From: Brachynemurus nebulosus
Lineage: Eukaryota; Arthropoda; Insecta; Neuroptera; Myrmeleontidae
Reading direction: 5' to 3'
Length of the DNA: 64,000 nucleotides
NCBI GenBank assembly: GCA_035578155.1
Contig: JAPWDM010000001.1
Location: forward strand, 14,672,725 to 14,736,724
Shown here: in pieces, positions 12,376-23,943 of the stretch
Position numbering within the stretch: the first letter of the stretch is position 1
Layout of the letters: every line of letters begins with the position of its first letter
The notes under the pieces: model-generated
The model's input: only the letters and a program-made list of their open reading frames with translations
Database searches by the model: none
What the model was told of the DNA's origin: nothing
Made by a program: the position numbers and the translations under genes

Positions 12376-13613
12376 TTAAACAAATGTCAGATATTGTGAA
12401 ATGGAGGCTTGTTTTATACGATTTCTCGTCAAAATTCTCGTGTTCTGATTGGTTCTGGTATTTGAACCAGTAACGGGATGTGTGGGTTCCATTGAGTGAA
12501 CCTTCCCAGCATACAGACTGTATAGATCAGAGAATGGAACAGGACCACTGTCATTATTTAAAGTGTTCTTTCCCATCCTGCTGATATACATACTTTCGTA
12601 GGCATCCAGGTTAAGTGGATTGGATACTAAATTCAACAACACAATCTCACCAACCTGATCACCCGTTTCGTGTACATGAGAAGCCACTGCAGACTTTTCA
12701 TTAGGACCGTATCTAATACGTGCAGCATATTCTTTGTATCGCACATTCAGAGAGCGCCGCGTTTGTTCAATGTAATGTTTATCACAATTCTGACAATTAA
12801 TTTTATAAATTCCAGACTTTTAAAGATCCGGAATTCGGTCCTTGGTATTACCCAGCAATGAACTTAATTTATTATTGGCCGTATAAGCTACCTGTAAGTT
12901 CATGTTGAAGCTTTTCATAGCATTAGAAACCGACATTGATTTTTTGCCATAAAAAGTTAACGTTCTCAAAACCGGTTCTTTCGCTTCAAGCGTTGTACTG
13001 TCCTTAATCGACTTTCGCCATTTTGCCTTCCTTAACAATTGGTCGATCAACCTGGACGAATATCCATTAATGACAGCCGGATATATTTCAACTCCTTGTC
13101 ATAATTGGATTGAGATAATGGAAAAGTGATTAACCTGTTAATCAAGAAATTGAAAGCCGCCATTTTATGATTCCAATGGCAAAAAGAGTCACTTGGGATA
13201 AATCTGTCAACATTAGTCGGCTTGCGATAAATATCGAACGACAAAGCGAAATTGTCCCTTGCAATCTCAATATCTAGAAAAGGCAGCCTATACCATCTCT
13301 CATATTCAACTGTAAAACTAATACTGGGTACCAACTCATTCATGAACTGCAAAAGATTCTCCACACTGGTCTTCTCCGTATTTAGTATTATAGAAATATC
13401 GTCTATATATCTGTACTAGTGCTCTGGAAATATTCCGCCGTTTGTTTGGCAATAGTCTCCAATTTTGACATGAACAAGTTGGCAATAAAAAGGCTGAGTG
13501 GGTTACCCATGCTGGTTCCATGAACTTGTTTATAAAATTTTCCATTTAACTAAAAATAAGTCTGTTTCATGCATAATCTGGTTAATAAAAGATATTCTTC
13601 TATTTCCATCTTA
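12376..13613 (-). pseudogene. Penelope-like protein, C-terminal half: RT catalytic part plus GIY-YIG domain
   Basis: Read on the minus strand from 13613: KFYKQVHGTSMGNPLS (RT motif before the catalytic centre), YIDD at 13398-13409 (catalytic aspartates intact), then ISFTVEYERWYRLPFLDIEI and FCHWNHKMAAFNFLINR, typical of Penelope RTs. From about 12815 follows an endonuclease-like domain, SGIYKINCQNCDKHYIEQTR with KSAVASHVHETGDQ. The canonical YIG is YIE. A TAA just before SGIYK (near 12820) and frame shifts near 13336-13400 and 13047 break the frame. Confidence 0.85.
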
Positions 13614-15074
13614 CAAGTAAAAGGCCCGAGGCCGGACTTATCGATTTCGATGAAACTTAGATATATTGTAGAACACTAAAAAATAAGCGACACGTATTTT
13701 TTTTATCGACGGAAAAACGGTTTGAAGGGTTGAAATGGTCCTCACAAAAATTGGGGTAATAATTTAATTTTTTAAATATCTCGAAAACGGTAAGAAATAG
13801 AGCAAAAGTTTAAATTGACGATATTGCTCTTTTTAAAGAGCTATCTACTGATATTAAATTTGTTCAAATTACATTAATAGGGGCGGTTGGGGGTTAAAAT
13901 TTAGGGGTTAATTTCGCAAAAAAGGGGTGAAAATTAAACAATATAAAAATTTTGTTTACAGATTTGAAATCTACGTCAAAAACTCTAATTGACCTGTCCT
14001 AATATTAAGTCTAGGGGTAGTTAACTAGGGGGTGATTGTGTCGAATAGTCGTACTACTTGGGTAGTTCAAGAAGTTTCTCTTCATGGAAAATAGTTTAAG
14101 ACATTTAGAATAACGTAGAAATGAAATTTTCGATTTCAAAATTCAGTTTGAGCAACACTGGAGAGGGAGTGAGTCACCCTCTTAAATTACATACTAGTTA
14201 ACATACATTCATTTTTAATATTAACACACTGACAGTGGGTAATAATCTCACAATAAGTGGTTCTAAAGTTGGACTGTCGTATGTAAGGTTTTTATAAGGT
14301 TTGTTATTTAATGGATGTTACAGTTTTCGTTATCGAAAATTATCAATACCGAAAATAACGATATTTTCAAAATGAATGGAAACCTAATAAAAACCTTACA
14401 TACGATAGTCCAATTTCAGAACCACTTATTGTGACATTATTACTCACTGTTAATATTAAAAATGGGTGTATGATAACTAGTATGTAATTTAAGAGGGTGA
14501 CTCACCCCCTCTCCAATGTTGCTCAAACTGAATTTTGAAATCGAAAATTTCATTTCTACGTTATTCTAAATGTCTTAAACTATTTTCCATGAAGAAAAAC
14601 TTCTTGAACTACTCAAGTAGTACGACTATTCGATACAGTCACTCCCTAGTTAACTACCCCTAGACTTAATATTAGGACATTGATCAAAAACAGGTCAATT
14701 AGATTTTCTGACGTAGATTTCAAATCTGTAAACAGAATTTTTATATTGTTTAATTTTCATCCCCTTTTTGCAAAATTAACCCCTAAATTTTAACCCCCAG
14801 CCACCCCTGTTGACACAATTTAAACGAATTGCATACCAATACTTAGCTCTTTAAAAAAGAGCAATACTGCCAATTTAAACTTTTGCTCTATCTCTTACCG
14901 TTTTCGAGATATTTAAAAAATTAAATTTTTACCCCAATTTTTGGACGGCGATTTCACCCCTTCAAACCGTTTTTCCGCCGATAAAAAAAAATACGTTTCG
15001 CTTATTTTTTAGTGTTCTACAACATATCGAAGATTCATCAAAATCGATAGGTCCGTCCTCGAGCCCTTTACTTG
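13614..15074. mobile_element. 1.46-kb foldback element inserted in the Penelope-like RT
   Basis: Left end CAAGTAAAAGGCCCGAGGCC, right end CCTCGAGCCCTTTACTTG, flanked by TTA on both sides (13611-13613 and 15075-15077). The arms pair along nearly their whole length (about 700 bp each) and meet near 14345. Same family as 50944-53254. No coding capacity seen; the RT frame resumes on either side. Confidence 0.88.
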
Positions 15075-15077
15075 TTA

Positions 15078-16441
15078 GATACTTTATTTTCCGCCAACCA
15101 CTCCTCCAAGTATCGCAACGTTTTATTTATTGGGACACTAGGGAAGAGAACTATTACGTTAAATAAAACCAATTTATCTCCATTATCTCCTTTTTGATTT
15201 TGTCAATTAACTCAACGGAATTCTTGACACTACAGCCCATCGGCTGCTTATATTTACTGAATTCTGTAACCAACCACCTGGCGATTTTATACGTCGATGA
15301 ATTGATTCCAGAAACGATGGGCCGCATACCATTTCCTTTCTTGTGTATTTTTGGCAAACCGTAAAGCCTAGACGTGGTAGGGTTTGACGATTGCAATTTT
15401 AGACGATCTATACTCTCAACTAATACATCTTTCACTTCTTTGATATGGTAGTGCATCTTTCACTTCTTTGACATTTCGTTGCAGTGGATCGTTCTGAATG
15501 CGCTCATATGGTCCATCATTCAATAAACTTTCCATTCTGCTAAAATAATCCTCCTTGTCTAAAATTACAACCGCGTTACCTTTGTCTGCTTTGGGGATGG
15601 TGATTTCTTTTTCTTTTATGGATTTCACTGATTTATAGTACGACACATACGACACATGACTATTAGACGCTTTATCTTCGGCCTCCAAGATAGGTAATAC
15701 ATTTCTCCTTATCTAATGTTTCATACTTTCTGGGGCTTTTTTGATAGTCGTCTCAATGTCAGTGACGATATCGATGATTGGCGCAACTAAAGGTGTCAGA
15801 GAAAAATTGAATCCTTTACTTAATAGCTGCAATTCATTCTCCGAAAATTCTTTAAAGGAAATATTACGAACTATGTTTATGTCATTACCAACGCCTTTTG
15901 AAGAAAACACAGGCTTATTTGCTGACTGAAAACGACCATTACCTCGGTTGTAGCTCTTTCTTCCACCATTCTGTTTCAACGTAGATATTGGTATGGAAGT
16001 GAGAGCTGACAACTTTTTTTGGAGTTTGTCATATTTCTGCGTCATTTTGTGATCAATTATTTCATTGATCCGGCGAAACCAAGTGATCCAATTTTTGAAT
16101 TCCGCTTCGGTGAGATTTTTTATTAATCTCATATGTAAATTATATTTTTCTATTTCTACTCTACTACGAAAGGAGCACAATTGATTTTTCTCCAAATTTA
16201 ATCATTTTCGTTTAGCATGTTCAATGGCCGTACGGGCACATGGACTGTTAGACTTACTGGTGATACGTATAAATTTGGGAAATACCCCAGCTTTGGAGCG
16301 GTTGTTAAGAAAAGAAATATCAGCTGAAAGATAATTAAATTTTAATGAAATATCAAAAAATTTACTTAATAGCTCTTTTGGTCGGGACACCATATTAGTC
16401 AAATCATTATGTTGAGCCGTACTGTGGGCTGGATTATACAT
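15078..16441 (-). pseudogene. Penelope-like protein, N-terminal half and start of RT
   Basis: A likely start ATG at 16439-16441 (MYNPAHSTAQHND). One frame continues to 15416 apart from a TAA at 16202-16204 and a TAG at 15713-15715, through FKNWITWFRRINEIIDHKM, ITIPKADKGNAVVILDKEDY and SRMESLLNDGPYERI. A 28-bp tandem duplication at 15426-15470 (CATCTTTCACTTCTTTG twice) shifts the frame; it resumes as DRLKLQSSNPTTSRLYGLPK, IHKKGNGMRPIVSGINSS. A further shift near 15150 precedes PINKTLRYLEEWLAENKVSN, where the 13614-15074 foldback cuts the gene. Confidence 0.87.
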
Positions 16442-16612
16442 TATAATAAAGTTTTTCTCCTTAAGGACCCATAAAGAATAAAAATATAAAATATTCGCTA
16501 GACCGGTTTCGACTACTTTTCTAGTCCTCTTCAGTAGCACAAACAATAAATAATCATAAATATAAAAATCAGAAATATAATAAAACTAGAAAATATAAAT
16601 ATAGAAAATCAG
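16439..16612 (-). repeat. upstream direct repeat (pseudo-LTR) of the Penelope-like element
   Basis: Direct partner of 11752-11927. It lies 5' of the ORF on the coding strand, overlaps the proposed start codon region and carries the better-preserved hammerhead motif. Confidence 0.85.
16494..16540 (-). ncRNA. hammerhead ribozyme, core intact
   Basis: Minus strand: stem I GCTA (16535-16538) pairs with TAGC (16497-16500); CTGAAGA (16528-16534) supplies the first core strand (position 7 is variable in hammerheads); stem II GACTA/TAGTC with a GAAAAG loop; GAA (16508-16510) is the second core strand; stem III is the self-complementary ACCGGT (16502-16507) without a loop, followed by the cleavage-site C at 16501. 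Penelope-like elements are known to carry hammerheads in their flanking repeats. The loopless stem III suggests action as a dimer. Confidence 0.75.
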
Positions 16613-16619
16613 AAATATC

Positions 16620-18460
16620 AGAAATGTAAATATAATAAAATAAAGAATTAGGATTTTCGCAATATAGTGATTTGACTATAATGAGTAGGTTCGTTCGTCA
16701 AACGTCATTGGGAGTAATTCTTTTGTTCTATCCCCACTCACTCTAAAAATTAATTTTCTGTTCCCACCTGTACTCAATCCCAAGAAAAATTGTCATATCC
16801 CGTTTAATCCCGTTCCCGGTTTTTACTCCGAATCCCGAAATAGAGCTATATTATCTTCAATGCCACCACCCATTTCATTTTCAATTCAGTAAAAAAAATT
16901 TTTTATTTCCGCCCGTTTTCAAAAAGTCAGCTTGTTGACTTTTTGAAAAGGACAATAATAAGTAAGTATGTATATAATTTCAAATAAATCAATATTTTGG
17001 ATTCTGGAAAATCGTATTCACTACAAGCCACCCAAAAAAAGACGTTTTATCCTGAGCATAAAATTTTTTACTCCGTATAACGTGTAAGTTTTAAACTTTA
17101 TTTTATATTTAGTCTTACAACATTACCGATATTTAAACACATCATCTACATACTTCATTTTGTTAGTAATAGTTCTGATTATGTACATATACCATTTAAT
17201 GAGCAATTAAATTAATGGAACTTAATTTTAATTATACAAAAAAATATATACACGTATTTATTTTGGCCCCCTTTTATTTATCTTCTATTTACGTATAATT
17301 TGGATAACAAGGACGTAATCAATAAAAAAAAAGTACAATAATTTTTTTTCTTAAATTTATTCTATATTTATTCTATTAAAATCAGTTTATTCTGTCTTAC
17401 CTATTTATAGTTTGTATAATTAACTGAAACCACTTAAGAAGCAGTTCAGCTCAAGTGCACTTTTAACTTAAGCAGTTGAGCTATTAAGAGTTTATTAGAC
17501 TATTGAGACTATTAAGGCAAAGACTCATAGACTATTGTCAAATACATTCCGACGCAGCAAAATTACTGCCCCCTTTAAAGAGCTGTAATTTCGTAGATAT
17601 TCGAGAGTTTAAAAATTTCTTTCGAGAACATATTTTTAAATGTTTATAGCTTCAGAATATATGCAAAAATTCAGTTGTTCCGAATTTTTAGAATAAAATA
17701 CCACCAAACAAAAGTCGCCAATTTTAGCATCTATATAATTTGAAATTTTACGAAATTTTTAAACTTCCAAAAGTTGAGCAAGTATTGCTAAAATAATTCC
17801 CCAATGAAAACATATAGACACTTGTATTATATCGCTTTTAAATATAAATTCGATTCTGTAGAATTCGCTTCCAGAGATGCAACAACCGGAGGGTCCATGG
17901 GATCCGGACCCCTTTCAAATTGCATGGACCCCCCATAAAATTATGTAAATTTTCCTTCAATTTATTTTATTTTTATTAAAAAGTAAAATTTTTAGTGGTC
18001 TATTGATATTTTTTATTTGAGAATTGAATTTTCGGAGACGACATTTTCGATAACACTTTCCAATGTTTTCGGAGAATTGCGTTTTCGTTGGACACCCCTG
18101 CAGATTTGTAGTTCTTGCGCCTCTGTTTCCTTCAGACTTTGATATATCTGTAAGATGCAACGAAACGTATATTAGAACGATACATTTCATTAATAACTCA
18201 TGTCTTGATAATTACACAGCAAGCTATAGAAATATGAAACTAACGCCATCTTTTAGAGAAAATTCGAAAGTACATTACATTTTTTTATAATAATTTTTGA
18301 GTGATTATAGTTCCATTAAAAATTGTAATTAATATTTATTTTTGCTTCCGAGTCTACTATAAGATAAAAATTTGTTTTTCATAATCAAAATTTTTCACTG
18401 CCGTTTCACATTTTAGAGATTCCAAAATAATTTTGACTTCGTGTCAAAAAATGCATTATA
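16620..18460. other. non-coding, AT-rich
   Basis: No supported gene. A hairpin TTTCAAAAAGTCAGCTTG / TTGACTTTTTGAAAAG lies at about 16917-16950. A fragment at about 18345-18450 (TTGCTTCCGAGTCTACTA) resembles sequence inside the 40269-42849 element near 41264. Confidence 0.45.
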
Positions 18461-18462
18461 AT

Positions 18463-18878
18463 TAGAGCCGGATTTACAAAAGGGCACTTGGGACACCTGC
18501 GCTGGGCCCCTCACATAATAAGGGCCTTCAGAAAATCAAATAAAATCTCAAAATTAAGAATTGAATAGAGAGGCTAACTTTTTCGTTTTTTATTTGTTTG
18601 CCAACCCTATTTTTCGGAAAAATTTGAAAAATCTTTTGAAATTCTCCAAGGGGGCCAACTTGAGGAGGGGCTCGTAACTGCCAGTAGTAGTGGGCCCGGA
18701 AAAAGTTAAGAGTTTTTTTTACCCACTATGTTTTCTGGGAGGAAATTTTAAAAAAATAGGGTTTACTCCCGGGGCCCGCCATTTCTTTCCACGGCCCAGT
18801 CTCCACCAAAATACTCAGGTACCTCTTCACGTGAAGTATTGGGCCTCAAGGGCCTTCGCACAGGTAAATCTGGCCCTG
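18463..18878. mobile_element. hAT-type MITE
   Basis: Ends TAGAGCCGGATTTAC and GTAAATCTGGCCCTG, with imperfect 8-bp flanking repeats ATTATAAT / GTTATAAT. The interior is GC-richer with repeated GGGCC motifs. The terminal type (CAGRGCCGGAT) matches the larger element at 33841. Confidence 0.75.
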
Positions 18879-18887
18879 GTTATAATA

Positions 18888-19587
18888 TACGAAAATATAT
18901 AGCAGAATACATGTAGGTACTCTATGGGAAATAGAGGATTTTTTCTATATTTCAATAAAAAAAATAATATTAAAAATCGAAAATTTTACGTTGTAGGCAG
19001 ACAAATCTGTTTATACACATATACAAAATTTCAATATAATTAGAAATACTCCTGTCATCTGCATAGCATAGCGAAGTTCCAAACATTTTGCACTGGCGGA
19101 TCTCATTTAAGACCTGTATCCGTTTAAAATAGTTTAGCTTTCTAACAGTGAAAAAATTTTTAAAATCAGTTCAGTAGTTAATTTCTGGCGCTTTTGGGTC
19201 CTCAGGACCCTAACGAATCTCATATATTATAGTGTAGTCCTAAAGAATCTCATATATATATATATCCATTTAACAACATATTATTACATTACATAACTAT
19301 AGTTTTCAATGTTTTTTCTAGGTATGCAAATATATATAAATTATATTTTCTCTCTAAAGGAGGACATCATACAAAAATTTTCTTTCCATAACGTACTCTT
19401 AAAAAATCTGTCTAACTTTAATTTAAAAAGATGAGACAGAGCTATTGTTATTATAATACATACATACATATTGAATAACTAACTAGCACTTGTTTTATCT
19501 AGAAAAGAATTGATAAAACGATGAAACATTTATTGTAAAAAAATTCAGCAAATTTCTTCTAATTTTTCTTAAAAGCTAGTTCACTTA
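18888..19587. other. non-coding, AT-rich
   Basis: No gene or clear repeat end was recognised. Confidence 0.4.
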
Positions 19588-20154
19588 CAAGGAAAGGTTT
19601 TGAACTGTTAATTCGCAATTTTGATGAGACTTGGTATATATGTAGTACAAACTAAAGTAACAGACCCGTATTTTTTTTTATCTGCCACCGTCGCCATTTA
19701 AGGGGTGTAATCACCCCTGAAAATTAGGGTAAAATTTTAATTTTGCTTGGTAACTTGAAAACGGCGGCAGATAGAAAAAAACTTTAAATTGACAAAACAC
19801 TTCATTTTTAGCGAGCTTGCTATTGATGTGTATAAATCCAGGGTCGGACCTACTGGAGGGGCTGTTCAGGTAAAATTTAAGGTAAATTTTGAAATAGGGT
19901 GGATATGCTTTAGTATATTAAAATTTGAATAGCATATATGAAAACTACATGAAAAATACTAGTTTACCTATTTTTGCTCAAAATTGTAATTTAAAGTCTA
20001 AAATCTCAAAACTGGACAGCTAATTTGAGGTGCCAGTCGTAATTTTACTGACAATCAGCAAAATAAAATATTTCTATAAGGTTTTCAGCAAGTGCATTGT
20101 CTTGTATTTAATAACTGGCTAAAATATATCAAATTATACTTATTGATGTCTGAC
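19588..20154. mobile_element. truncated copy of the 5983-7401 transposon (inverse orientation)
   Basis: Begins CAAGGAAAGGTTTTGAACTG after a TTA and matches the reverse complement of about 6830-7401 along its length (for example CCTACTGGAGGGGCTGTTCA, AGGGTGGATATGCTTTAGTA). Homology stops at GATGTCTGACTA, where a fragment of the microsatellite-bearing repeat follows. The transposase part and far terminus are absent. Confidence 0.8.
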
Positions 20155-20240
20155 TATGGGACTACCATAGTCCCGGACTTAGGTCTTATCATAAGAGCTG
20201 CTGTAATAACTGAATTTCCAAAATGGAAATTCGCTAAAAG
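20155..20240. repeat. fragment of the microsatellite-bearing dispersed repeat
   Basis: TAGTCCCGGACTTAGGTC and CTGAATTTCCAAAATGGAAA match the left flank of the 7962 copy in inverse orientation. No microsatellite is present. Confidence 0.65.
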
Positions 20241-20470
20241 TGTTATTGAAAAAAAATTAATTATTGTAATAGACGAATTATAAACCTTTAATATCACTAA
20301 AACTTGTTGAAACACAACATCCGTTTTGACTTTTTTACCTTTATGTTTTAGCAAATTTTAGTGATATTGAAAAATACCTATACCTATACTATGAGTGGTT
20401 AAATTAGAAAATTACTCAATGTTTCATTCAGGGTTACTAGATGGCGACACTCCTTACGTCTTACTCCATG

Positions 20471-20856
20471 CAGAGGCGTAGCGAGCATAACTGGCGCCCG
20501 GTGCGTGACACTTTATTTGCGCCCCCTTCTAATATTTTAAAAATTTTAGGTAATAGAATGGTGTATTTAAAATTTCGGAAAAAATTCTTTCTCGTTTTGT
20601 ATTTTAAATTGTTCCCTAAAAGTTGCCTTAACGACCATTTTTTTGCTCACCAGTGCTTTGTGTGTCTATATATTTGAAGTCATAACCTGGAAGTAATTTC
20701 GCATATTCCCTACACTTTCACGTAACAAAATTCTAATGGCAAATAGAAAAAAAAAATTTAAAGTAATAGCGCCTCTTCTATTAGCTTTTGGCGCCCCTCT
20801 CAAAGTGGCGCCCGGGTCATGATAGTACCCCTTGCAGCCCCTTCGCTACGTCACTG
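20471..20856. mobile_element. hAT-type MITE
   Basis: Termini CAGAGGCGTAGCGAGC and CTTCGCTACGTCACTG. Flanking 8-mers ACTCCATG / ACTCCAAG match at 7 of 8 positions. Subterminal GGCGCCCGG repeats occur on both sides. No coding capacity. Confidence 0.82.
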
Positions 20857-20989
20857 ACTCCAAGCAACTCACGTACGTGATTATATAGATGAAAACCTCC
20901 TTACACCTATAAAATTGTAACGAGATCGTATCTGCACATGGAATATTTTTTGAAAATTGTACTGGTACCTACTGTATATAATTATCGAT

Positions 20990-21284
20990 TTATATATCAA
21001 AAAAGGTATTTTAACATTTTTTGTCTGTCTGTCTGTGCATTCATCACACAAATATTATTGGACGGATTTGGATGAAATTTGATGTGATACCTAATAACTT
21101 ATTACCTGGGTCAACATATAGGGTACTTTTTATTTCGAGAAAATACCTTACTCCTTCGTGAAAATTCAAAAACCATTTTGAGCAAAAACTATTGTTCTAT
21201 GCAAATTCTTTATATTTATTATACTGCTCATTGATTTTATAGCAACGCGTTGCGCAAACGACGTCGCGGGTACAGATAGTTATT
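20990..21284 (+). mobile_element. Helitron-like non-autonomous fragment
   Basis: TTTTGTCTGTCTGTCTGTGC, GGACGGATTTGGATGAAATT and the terminal GCAACGCGTTGCGCAAACGA ... CGCGGGTACAGATAGT resemble the 3' region of insect Helitrons: a GC-rich hairpin close to a terminal CTAGT, here ATAGT. The 5' end was not identified. Confidence 0.5.
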
Positions 21285-21289
21285 ATCTA

Positions 21290-22255
21290 AAATTAATGAC
21301 TTTGAATTAGAGTTCCATGCAAAAAATAACTCTTATAATTACAATATTTTTATTTCATCATTATGATACAAATGCACGTCTTTTTTGTTAAACAGCTCAA
21401 AGAGTACATGTAAATATTCTTATAAAATATAACTTTTTTAAAATATATTAATCAACTACAGAATGAATACAGTCGATTTTTGGTTATCTTATAAAACTAC
21501 TGCATAATAAAAATAAACTTTACAATAAACTTCATGACTTTCGAACTGATCAGCACATATTATATTTTAATATTATCATAAGAACATTCAAATACTTTCA
21601 ACAATGTCTGTAAAAAAAAATTAAAAGAAACTAGTTAAATTGTAATTGAATTATACATAATTAATTACTGGAACAATAAATTCTTTCGATCCATTTTGAT
21701 TTGAAGAGTTAATTGTTTTATTAGTTGATAAATTTTGTCAATCCCTTATCTACATGCAATTTCATTTTAATAAACCTAATTTTATTACGTTTCTACTTGA
21801 TATTACAAAAAAGAACAATTGTTTTCAACAATTAAACGCCATCAACGAGCTAATACGAAGCAATACAACAAAAATTAATACGCAACTTGTATTTTAGTAG
21901 TCTCATACATGAGTGTCTTATTCTCACGATATGATAGCCACACCAAGTATCAATTCTTTCTGAGTAAGAGAATTAACAAGATAGGAGAAATAAAAAAGTA
22001 TATTAATTCCAAAGTATGAATGGCCCACGGAGTATTAAGAATCACTTACTAAAATTCACCGAAATCACAAAGACATTACTGAGACATACATACAATCTTA
22101 GGTTTCAAGTTACCGGTGTAAATATTTAGCCTTCACTAACTTTTTTTTTTTTATTTTTAAATAAATTGTATTCTGGTCCATGCATAGTCAAAAGTCTGAA
22201 TTCGCCCTTACATAGCTACGTTGCACTAATTACGGAATACAGTGTATAGACAGAG
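21290..22255. other. non-coding, AT-rich
   Basis: No supported gene or repeat end. Confidence 0.45.
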
Positions 22256-22261
22256 GAATAA

Positions 22262-22966
22262 CACTAGTCGACAAAAACAAACATTTTTTACTGAGTCTGT
22301 GTTTTCATTCATTCTTTTTCTTTTTTTGGGTTTTTCACCATCATAAAAACATCTTTCCTTTTAAAAGTTTGGTTTAGTTTCATTTGATCATAGCAAAAAA
22401 ATGTGGGTGCCCACAGCCATGGTGGCCACAGATTTTTGAAAATCAAATTCTCTAACTTTTCCAGGTTTTCCAGAAATTTTAATAAAAAATTTCCTGACTA
22501 TTTTGTGAAAACTGCCACCCTTACTTTATCCCAAAAAAGCTAAAAAAAATTTCTGACGTAAAAAAGTAAATGACGAACAAATTAAAAAAAAGAAATACGC
22601 TCTAATTTTTAAATCAAATGTCAAAACAAGTGGAAAATTGATTGAAGTTTCATCCCTAAATAAAAAATCAATTTTTTCCAGTTTTCTGGTAAAATTCTCT
22701 GACTTTTCCTTGACTTTTCCAGAAAGTAAGAATTCCCTGATATTTCCAGGTTTTCAAGTAATGTGGCCACCATGACAACTCTAACTCTTTTCGATTTGTA
22801 TTCACCATTGTTATTCCTAAAGCAAAATAATTGAAAAAGATTTTTTAAAGTACTAAAAGCTACAAAATTAAACTTTTTAAGGGAAGACTTATTTTTCCTA
22901 CTTAATAAGCTATATCCAGAACGAAAATGTAATGAACACAGATTCAAAGTTTGTGCCGACTGATGT
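22262..22966. mobile_element. inverted-repeat element, host of a nested MITE
   Basis: Left CACTAGTCGACAAAAAC...GAGTCTGTGTT pairs imperfectly with right AACACAGATTCAAAGTTTGTG...CTGATG. The same termini bound 30604-32687. A different repeat sits inside at 22411-22780. No coding capacity. Confidence 0.5.
22411..22780. mobile_element. MITE-like element with CATGGTGGCCAC termini
   Basis: GCCATGGTGGCCACAG on the left and GTGGCCACCATGACAACTCT on the right form inverted ends. The interior is CCAGGTTTTCCAGAAATT-type sequence repeated in both orientations. The minus-strand frame over it is not a gene. Confidence 0.6.
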
Positions 22967-22989
22967 AATTTAAACAAATTATTCTCTCT

Positions 22990-23884
22990 GCTTCATTGTT
23001 TGATTTTATAATTAACACAACAACTAATTCAAACTTTTGGTTTTAAACCCGCTCCACACGATAATGCCTCTCTCGATACGTTCTCGATCCAATCTCGCTT
23101 CAGTAAAATCTTGTTGTATTTATATTGTAATGCTATTTGCTATCTGTTCTCTATCCACAGTATAGTGTTCCTCTGGATACGCTCTCAGTTCAAAAAAATC
23201 TTTTCATACCCACATTGTTTGCGTAACTGAGTGGTAACGGAACGGTAGGAAATCGAGAAAATATTCACACTATTGGTACAAGTTTCAATACCCGTGATGT
23301 ATTGGTATGGATTACGATCGGAACTGAGAGTATCAAGAGTGGAACTGAAACGGACCTTACTACGAATTTTCAAAAACCAATTTAGATGTAGCATGCAAGC
23401 TGTAATGTGTTGTTTCTGAATTTAAGGCAAAATACCGTGCTATAACCTAACAAAATAAAAATATCTGGAATATTTTTGAAATACATATTTTTGAAAATAC
23501 GAAATGACGGAGTCAAAATTATCATTTATTTAGAAGCATATTTTTAACAGGTGGCAATCGGTAAACGCTTAAATGGACTATCTTTAAAATTTCTATGTTT
23601 ATCATATTCCGCACTCCTGTCATTTTTCTTGCTTATTTGTTAAATATAAAAAAGTCTTCATTAGAGGAAGGAGCCTTCATTCTTCTTTGTTCACGAAAAT
23701 GATTTGAGTTTGGATAATAAGCGTAGAAATTTTGAAGATAACGGGTTTAACCGTTACTGAGATATTTGCTTACCAATTGACATCTGATGTTTCTGAACCG
23801 ACCGTTCAGAACCGACCGGTCGGTCAATTGTTACTTCGCCATTTTTTAATATTTTTTTTTTAACAAATATTTGCGTATAATTCT

Positions 23885-23943
<59 letters not shown>

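Larger units (their letters stand above)
11752..16612 (-). mobile_element. Penelope-like retroelement with flanking direct repeats, decayed
   Basis: Two direct repeats (11752-11927 and 16439-16612) bracket minus-strand remains of a Penelope-type protein: an N-terminal region, reverse transcriptase (IPKADKGNAVVILDKEDY, RLYGLPKIHKKGNGMRPIVS, FYKQVHGTSMGNPLS, YIDD) and a C-terminal GIY-YIG endonuclease-like domain. This gene order and the flanking repeats (pseudo-LTRs) are characteristic of Penelope-like elements. The element is dead: in-frame stops, a 28-bp duplication that shifts the frame, and the 13614-15074 foldback inserted within the RT. Confidence 0.88.

Noticed and set aside
22621..22977. 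118-codon minus-strand frame
   Set aside because: Spans repeat-derived sequence of the nested MITE and its host element; peptides come from iterated CCAGGTTTTC motifs.
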